DNA of 64,000 bases. Origin: Advenella kashmirensis WT001. Lineage in GTDB: Bacteria; Pseudomonadota; Gammaproteobacteria; Burkholderiales; Burkholderiaceae_B. Position numbers and translations under genes: made by a program. The stretch's first letter is position 1, and the number at the start of each line of letters is the position of its first letter. Below, in pieces: positions 59,761-64,000 of this stretch. The notes under the pieces are model-generated. The model did not search any database and had not been told where the DNA came from. It was given only the letters and a program-made list of their open reading frames with translations. The stretch is taken from NCBI RefSeq assembly GCF_000219915.2, contig NC_017964.1, positions 4,154,001 to 4,218,000 on the forward strand, in the 5' to 3' direction.

Positions 59761-60151
59761 ACGGCCAGTGATTTGCGAAGTCGAAAGACAGTTGGCGTTG
59801 ATGCCGGATGGAGAGCAAGTAGACGGTCGTATTGATTGTTGCATACAGTAGCAAATAGTTCGACATCACATATTCGCGCAACTGATCGCCTGAATTGGCA
59901 ATGACGTCAAATTGTGCGCTCAGACGTTCAATACCATTAGCAACTTCGACCGAGCGTGCGGGTCGGGCCGAGAACACACGGCCCATATGCGGAAAACGCG
60001 CAAGATTCGGAATGATGGTATCTGTCAGTTCATCCAGAAGCGCGTCAAACGTCTGAGGCGCTTCGGTCTCCAACAGGAAAGCTTCAATTTGTTCAAGGTT
60101 GCGTTCAAAGTGGGCTGTCAGCCTGATGGTATAGCGAGCTGTTTGCGCCAT
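59756..60151 (-). CDS. RelE/ParE family toxin
   Basis: The 131-residue protein begins MAQTARYTIRLTAHFERNLEQIEAFLLE, a typical ParE/RelE opening with helices packing on a sheet. It continues with TIIPNLARFPHMGRVF and MSNYLLLYATINTTVYLLSIRHQRQLSFD, which resembles the C-terminal strands of ParE. The start at 60151 is preferred over ATG 60157 by homology to family N-termini. It is encoded nine bases after a Phd-like antitoxin. Target not predictable (gyrase poisoning or mRNA cleavage). Confidence 0.88.
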   Translation of the reverse strand: MAQTARYTIRLTAHFERNLEQIEAFLLETEAPQTFDALLDELTDTIIPNLARFPHMGRVFSARPARSVEVANGIERLSAQFDVIANSGDQLREYVMSNYLLLYATINTTVYLLSIRHQRQLSFDFANHWPS

Positions 60152-60159
60152 ATGCACCG

Positions 60160-60456
60160 TCAGCCTGCTGCGCTGCGACGGCGTTTGATTGCCGCCAGGG
60201 TAGACTGAGCATCTTTCACTTTTCCAGTGGCGACATCTGCCAGCCCCTTGCTGGCATCATCAATAAGCAGCAAGTGGATGCGCTCACGTTCCAATTGATG
60301 ATAGTAATCCAGTCGCTGGGCATCAATGATAGCCACATAGCTTTCGCCATTTTTGGTGATGATTTTCTCAGCGCCCCCCTTGACCTGATCGGCCAGTTCG
60401 GACAAATTTGCCCGGGCCTGGGATAGCGAAATGACGTCACCGGAAGTGATTCCCAT
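60160..60456 (-). CDS. Phd/YefM family antitoxin
   Basis: The 98-residue protein opens SGDVISLSQARANLSELADQVKGGAEKIITKNGESYVAIIDAQRLDYYHQL, the complete Phd/YefM DNA-binding domain. The C-terminal helix, rich in charged residues, would wrap the toxin. ATG 60456 has GGGAG upstream. It is transcribed first and likely represses its own promoter. Confidence 0.92.
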   Translation of the reverse strand: MGITSGDVISLSQARANLSELADQVKGGAEKIITKNGESYVAIIDAQRLDYYHQLERERIHLLLIDDASKGLADVATGKVKDAQSTLAAIKRRRSAAG

Positions 60457-60473
60457 GGTATTGCTCCCATTTA

Positions 60474-60509
60474 TACAAATTTTTGTACACTATAACGTAC
60501 ATTATACCA
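60474..60509 (-). promoter_or_regulatory. Promoter and operator of the Phd/ParE pair
   Basis: On the minus strand an extended -10 element TGGTATAAT (60501-60509) is followed at about +7 to +20 by the palindrome TACAAA-TT-TTTGTA (60474-60487), 18 bases before the antitoxin start. A palindrome just downstream of the start site is typical for toxin-antitoxin autoregulation. Confidence 0.6.
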
Positions 60510-60556
60510 GCACAGAAAAAGGAGTGAAATTAGGAGAATCCGTAATGCGGGAATAC

Positions 60557-61498
60557 TTAAACCTTGTCCAGTTCCGCCAGTCTGGCCCGGTCGGGGTAGC
60601 CTTCAGTATCCCCAGCGACCTGTACAGCACAGGCGCCGATGATAGTGGCGCGACGCACGCTGGCCTGCCAGTCCAGCCCTTCGAGTCGGCCACTGATGAG
60701 CCCGGCGGCAAACCCGTCTCCGGCGCCCACGGTATCCACCACTTTTTCCACGGGATAGCCCGGGACCCGGAACGATTGCTCCCCAGCCTGTGCAAACGCG
60801 CCGTGCGCACCCAGCTTGACAATAACGGCCTGCGCACCCAGACCCCGATAAAATGCCGCAATCCCTTCTTCACTGTCGGCACCGCTAAGGATTCGGCCCT
60901 CTTCCAGTCCGGGCAAGACCCAGTCTGCCAGGCCGGCCAGCTCATTAAGGCGCGCGCGCATCAGCTCGGCGGACCCCCACAAGGCCGGACGCAGATTGGG
61001 ATCAAAGGAAACCGTTCCCCCCGCGCGACGCATGTGCTGCATGGCGGCGACGGTCAGCGCATAGGTACCGGCATTCAGGGCCGGGAAAATGCCGGTGACA
61101 TGCAAATGCCGGGCCTGGCCCAGCCAGTTAGGATCCAGATCGTCCGCCGTCATGGCGCTGGCGGCAGAGCCTGAACGGTAATATTCAATTGGCGGATCGC
61201 CCTCGGTAACTTTGCCCTTGAGCATAAAGCCGGTGCGTTCACGCGGCACCATCAGCACCCGCGAGCAATCGATGGCTTCCTGCTGCATGACATTTTTCAG
61301 ATACTTGCCCATGGTATCGTCACCCAGCCGGCTGGCCCAGGCGACCTTTGCGCCCAGGCGGGCCAGCGCAATGCCCACATTGGTTTCGGCGCCGGCCGTC
61401 ATTTTGTGAAAGGTGTGCACCGCTTCCAGCGGCCCCGGATCGGCAGCCACCAGCAGCACCATCATTTCCCCAAACAGCGCCACATCAAATGTCGCCAT
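60557..61498 (-). CDS. kdgK: 2-keto-3-deoxygluconate kinase (PfkB family)
   Basis: Sugar kinase making KDPG from KDG and ATP. The 313 residues have ALFGEMMVLLVAADPGPLEAVHTFHKMTAGAETNVGIALARLG at the start, RTGFMLKGKVTEGDPPIEYYRSGSAAS (substrate region typical of KdgK) and the PfkB signature DTVGAGDGFAAGLISG, whose Asp is the catalytic base. It forms KDPG for the Eda-type aldolase at 45597. Other PfkB ribokinase-like roles are possible but the substrate loop favours KdgK. Confidence 0.87.
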   Translation of the reverse strand: MATFDVALFGEMMVLLVAADPGPLEAVHTFHKMTAGAETNVGIALARLGAKVAWASRLGDDTMGKYLKNVMQQEAIDCSRVLMVPRERTGFMLKGKVTEGDPPIEYYRSGSAASAMTADDLDPNWLGQARHLHVTGIFPALNAGTYALTVAAMQHMRRAGGTVSFDPNLRPALWGSAELMRARLNELAGLADWVLPGLEEGRILSGADSEEGIAAFYRGLGAQAVIVKLGAHGAFAQAGEQSFRVPGYPVEKVVDTVGAGDGFAAGLISGRLEGLDWQASVRRATIIGACAVQVAGDTEGYPDRARLAELDKV

Positions 61499-61652
61499 GT
61501 CTCTATTCTCCAGTTATTGTCTGTGTTTTCTGATTCTGTACCAACCCGGACAGCACGTGTTGCCGCGCGATATCAAAACGCCTGTTATCCCCGGGCACAA
61601 CTCGCAAGAGGCATTACCGCAAGCAGAATCCTGAGCGCGGACACATCCATCT

Positions 61653-62285
61653 TTACCTTGCCTGCGGTCGCGCAGCCTGCCAGGCCTGTACAAAGCGCTG
61701 TGCGCGTTCACGCGTCACGGCCACCTGCTGGCCGGGCCGATACAGATCGGACCCCAGCCCCGCACCGATGCAACCTGCGTCCAGATAGCTGGCCAGATTC
61801 CCGGGGTTGATGCCACCGACCGCATACAGCGGCACGTGTGCGGGCAATACGGCCTTGAGCGCCTTGACGTAATCCGGCCCGAACACGCTGGATGGAAACA
61901 GCTTGAGCGCCTGCGCACCCGCCTGCATGGCGGCAAACGCCTCGCTGGCCGTGGCAAACCCGGCGCACACCTGAAAACCGTAGGTATTGACAGCCTCGGC
62001 GATCAGCGTTGGATTAGTATTGGGTGTCACCATCAGCCTGCCGCCGGCTGCAGACAACTGCGCCAGATGCTCCGATGTGAGGACCGTTCCGGCCCCGGTC
62101 ATCAGCGCCTCGCCAAAGGCCTGGCTCACGCGCTGCACACTCACCTGCCAGTCTGGCGAGTTGGTGGGAATTTCAATGGCGTCAAAGCCAGCCTCATGCA
62201 GCACCTGCACGTGGTCAAGCGCTTCATCAGGGCCGATGCCGCGCAAAATGGCGATCAGCGGCAGCTCAGGAGTCCAGGGAGTCAT
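61653..62285 (-). CDS. dgoA: 2-dehydro-3-deoxy-6-phosphogalactonate aldolase
   Basis: Class I aldolase splitting KDPGal to pyruvate and glyceraldehyde-3-phosphate. The 210 residues include PLIAILRGIGPDEALDHVQVLHEAG, the catalytic Glu in DAIEIPTNSP, MTGAGTVLTSEHLAQL, and the Schiff-base Lys in ALKLFPSSVFGPDYVKALKAVLP, followed by VPLYAVGGINPGNLASYLDAG, which is DgoA-like rather than Eda-like. Start overlaps the dgoK gene by 20 bases. Confidence 0.93.
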   Translation of the reverse strand: MTPWTPELPLIAILRGIGPDEALDHVQVLHEAGFDAIEIPTNSPDWQVSVQRVSQAFGEALMTGAGTVLTSEHLAQLSAAGGRLMVTPNTNPTLIAEAVNTYGFQVCAGFATASEAFAAMQAGAQALKLFPSSVFGPDYVKALKAVLPAHVPLYAVGGINPGNLASYLDAGCIGAGLGSDLYRPGQQVAVTRERAQRFVQAWQAARPQAR

Positions 62286-63171
62286 GTATTTTCCTTATTC
62301 CGTTCAAAATGGCCGTATCGGCGTCCTGGGTCGTAAATGCAATGCCCGCCAGATGCAGGGCGCGATCATAGCGTGTAAAGAGCGAACCGCTACCCACCAG
62401 CGTGACTGGCGTATCGGCCGAAACCTCGAAACGCTGGCGCATATCGCGCACTTCGGAGCCGATCAGCAGCCCCGAGAGGTAGTCGTCAACCTGCTGGGCG
62501 GGCAGATGACCCAAAATATGCCGCGCCCTGACGGTAAACAGTTCGGTCATGGTATCGCTGGCAGCCAGCCCGGCCATGACGCCGCGATCAAAAGACTCGG
62601 GGTGTGGCGCTGCCGCAGGCAGACCCCGACCCAGCAGGGAATGGTGGCGCAGTACATCAAACAGTTCCCCGGTCATGACCGTGGTAAAGCTGTGGATGAC
62701 ATCATGATGCACGCGCGCCCATTTGCTGTGCGTTCCAGGCAGGATAAACAGGGCTGATGCCGTCTCTTGCAGTGCGCCCAGCAACTGGGTTTCCTCGCCG
62801 CGCATCACATCGGCGCCATCCGGGCCGGGCACGCACACCCCGGGAATAATGCCGGCCTGCGCCGGCCAACCCGGATCCACCGGCGTCAGGCTTGTGCCCA
62901 GGGCGTTGAGCGATACCGGACAGTGCAGATAGTTCGCCTGTTGCCAGCCCACATTGCTGCCGGCCATGCCGGCAATGTAAACGCGTGAAATGTCGGACTG
63001 CGCAATCTGCATTTGCTGCAGCAGGCCCTGCAGAACAGCGGGAAACGACTGGTTCTGCATCCGCGTAATCCCAAAGGGCGATGCCGCATTTTTCACGGCA
63101 ATGCCGTCTTCAACCAACCACAGACGCAGATTGGTTGAGCCCCAGTCTGCTGCGAGATAACGCGAAACCAT
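62266..63171 (-). CDS. dgoK: 2-dehydro-3-deoxygalactonokinase
   Basis: Phosphorylates 2-keto-3-deoxygalactonate. The protein begins MVSRYLAADWGSTNLRLWLV, the ATP-binding motif of DgoK, and continues VYIAGMAGSNVGWQQANYLHCP, MRGEETQLLGAL, LPGTHSKWARV and FTTVMTGELFDVLRHHSLLG, all characteristic of the family. ATG 63171 is preceded by a GGAG. The 301 residues are normal. It is coupled to dgoA. Confidence 0.94.
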   Translation of the reverse strand: MVSRYLAADWGSTNLRLWLVEDGIAVKNAASPFGITRMQNQSFPAVLQGLLQQMQIAQSDISRVYIAGMAGSNVGWQQANYLHCPVSLNALGTSLTPVDPGWPAQAGIIPGVCVPGPDGADVMRGEETQLLGALQETASALFILPGTHSKWARVHHDVIHSFTTVMTGELFDVLRHHSLLGRGLPAAAPHPESFDRGVMAGLAASDTMTELFTVRARHILGHLPAQQVDDYLSGLLIGSEVRDMRQRFEVSADTPVTLVGSGSLFTRYDRALHLAGIAFTTQDADTAILNGIRKIHDSLDS

Positions 63172-63382
63172 TTTGTCTTCTTCTCCTGTTATTGCGCCGG
63201 CGCATATGGTGTTCTTTCGGGTGCCTGCAGCACTATCGGGCACATGACACCATGTGCCTGGCGGCGATCAGCTTATCACAAATGAACAGAAAACCAGATT
63301 ACTGTTTGCCTTTGTCTGGTTGCTGCATCATCTGCGCTGGCACGCCTGGCGTGGCGCGACGATCACATTTGCCATTGGTCGA

Positions 63383-64000
63383 TCAGGCCGACCAACTGAC
63401 GATTTTGCCCGGATTGAAGATATTGTTGGGGTCATAGGCGTGCTTGATGTTGCGCATCAGTTGCAGTGCTGCCTCGCCATGTTCTGCCTTCAGAAAACCC
63501 ATCTTGTGAATGCCCACGCCATGCTCGCCGGTGCAGGTGCCGTCCATCTGTATGGCGCGCAGCACCAGGCGGTTGTTGATGTCTTCTGCCTGATGCCATT
63601 CCTGCTCATTATCTGCATCAATCATCATGACCACATGGAAATTGCCATCGCCAACATGGCCGACAATCGACCAGGGAAAGGCCAGGCTTTGCAAATCGGC
63701 CGCGGTGTCGGTCACGCAGTCGGCCAGACGCGAAATGGGCACGCACACATCGGTGGTGATGGCGCGTCCACCAGGCCGTTGCTGCAGGCAGGCGAAATAG
63801 TAATTGTGGCGGGCCGTCCACAGCACAGTACGTTCCTCGGGTTTTTCGGCCCACTGGAACGCCGTGCCACCCTGCCCCGCCGTCAATTCCTGTACGATCA
63901 CGGCCTGTTCGGCAATGCCTGCAGGCGATCCATGAAATTCGAACAGCAGCAGCGGCTGTTCGGCCAGCGCGGTTTTGCTGTAGGCATTGACGGCACGTAC
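63383..64000 (-). CDS. FAD-linked oxidase, GlcD family, second copy (N-terminus beyond window)
   Basis: Only the C-terminal 205 residues are inside the window. From the edge it reads VRAVNAYSKTALAEQPLLLFEFHGS, then TARHNYYFACLQQRPGGR, IVGHVGDGNFHVVMMIDAD, CTGEHGVGIHKMGFLKAEHG and DPNNIFNPGKIVSW. It is clearly paralogous to the gene at 46363-47772. It stands upstream of dgoK-dgoA-kdgK and likely belongs to the same operon. Confidence 0.92.
   Translation of the reverse strand, partial: VRAVNAYSKTALAEQPLLLFEFHGSPAGIAEQAVIVQELTAGQGGTAFQWAEKPEERTVLWTARHNYYFACLQQRPGGRAITTDVCVPISRLADCVTDTAADLQSLAFPWSIVGHVGDGNFHVVMMIDADNEQEWHQAEDINNRLVLRAIQMDGTCTGEHGVGIHKMGFLKAEHGEAALQLMRNIKHAYDPNNIFNPGKIVSWSA

Overview
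The window looks like the chromosome of a betaproteobacterium of the Alcaligenaceae type (Bordetella/Advenella relatives). This is inferred from the gene content: an alpha/spc ribosomal block, four extracytoplasmic solute receptors of the Bug/TctC type within 37 kb, branched-chain-amino-acid-type and polyamine ABC systems, and many organic-acid and sugar-acid dehydrogenases. I see no rRNA, tRNA, CRISPR array, insertion sequence or prophage.

Layout. 1-7109 (minus): end of the spc operon and start of the alpha operon, rplN-rplX-rplE-rpsN-rpsH-rplF-rplR-rpsE-rpmD-rplO-secY-infA-rpmJ-rpsM-rpsK-rpsD (cut by the window edge), with a good sigma-70 promoter at 7374-7402. 7863-9279: MipA/OmpV outer-membrane protein and a convergent TetR regulator. 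9404-15169 (minus): polyamine-type ABC importer with a class III aminotransferase. 15488-17904 (plus): gamma-glutamyltransferase and an N-formylglutamate amidohydrolase-like enzyme. 18043-23423 (minus): TctDE two-component system followed by a TctCBA tripartite tricarboxylate transporter. 23777-25210: aldehyde dehydrogenase. 25418-26103: HigBA-like toxin-antitoxin pair. 26473-28961: membrane PQQ glucose dehydrogenase. 29075-34288: IclR regulator, SDR dehydrogenase and a second TctCBA set. 35000-39679 (minus): LivGFKHM ABC importer. 40139-40988: ArsR/AHSA1 pair with a clear operator. 41316-42289: orphan Bug receptor. 42526-59602 (minus): a 16-gene sugar-acid catabolic cluster headed by a GntR/FadR regulator. 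59756-60456: Phd/ParE toxin-antitoxin. 60557-64000 (minus): KDG kinase, KDPGal aldolase, KDGal kinase and a second FAD-linked oxidase (cut by the edge).

How the genes fit together (inference). Gcd and aldose 1-epimerase can turn aldoses into aldonic acids. TRAP and TctCBA systems import acids. An IlvD/Edd dehydratase, SDR and Ldh-family dehydrogenases and a FAH-family hydrolase process them. KDG kinase with an Eda-type aldolase and KDGal kinase with DgoA provide both branches of the De Ley-Doudoroff route to pyruvate and glyceraldehyde-3-phosphate. GlcD-like oxidases handle 2-hydroxy acids.

Caution: 19 genes, including the essential rplF, carry about 24 lesions, nearly all one-base frameshifts whose two halves still read as one conserved protein. 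This is far more likely to be sequencing error than mass gene decay. Such genes are listed here over their full span with the approximate break point.
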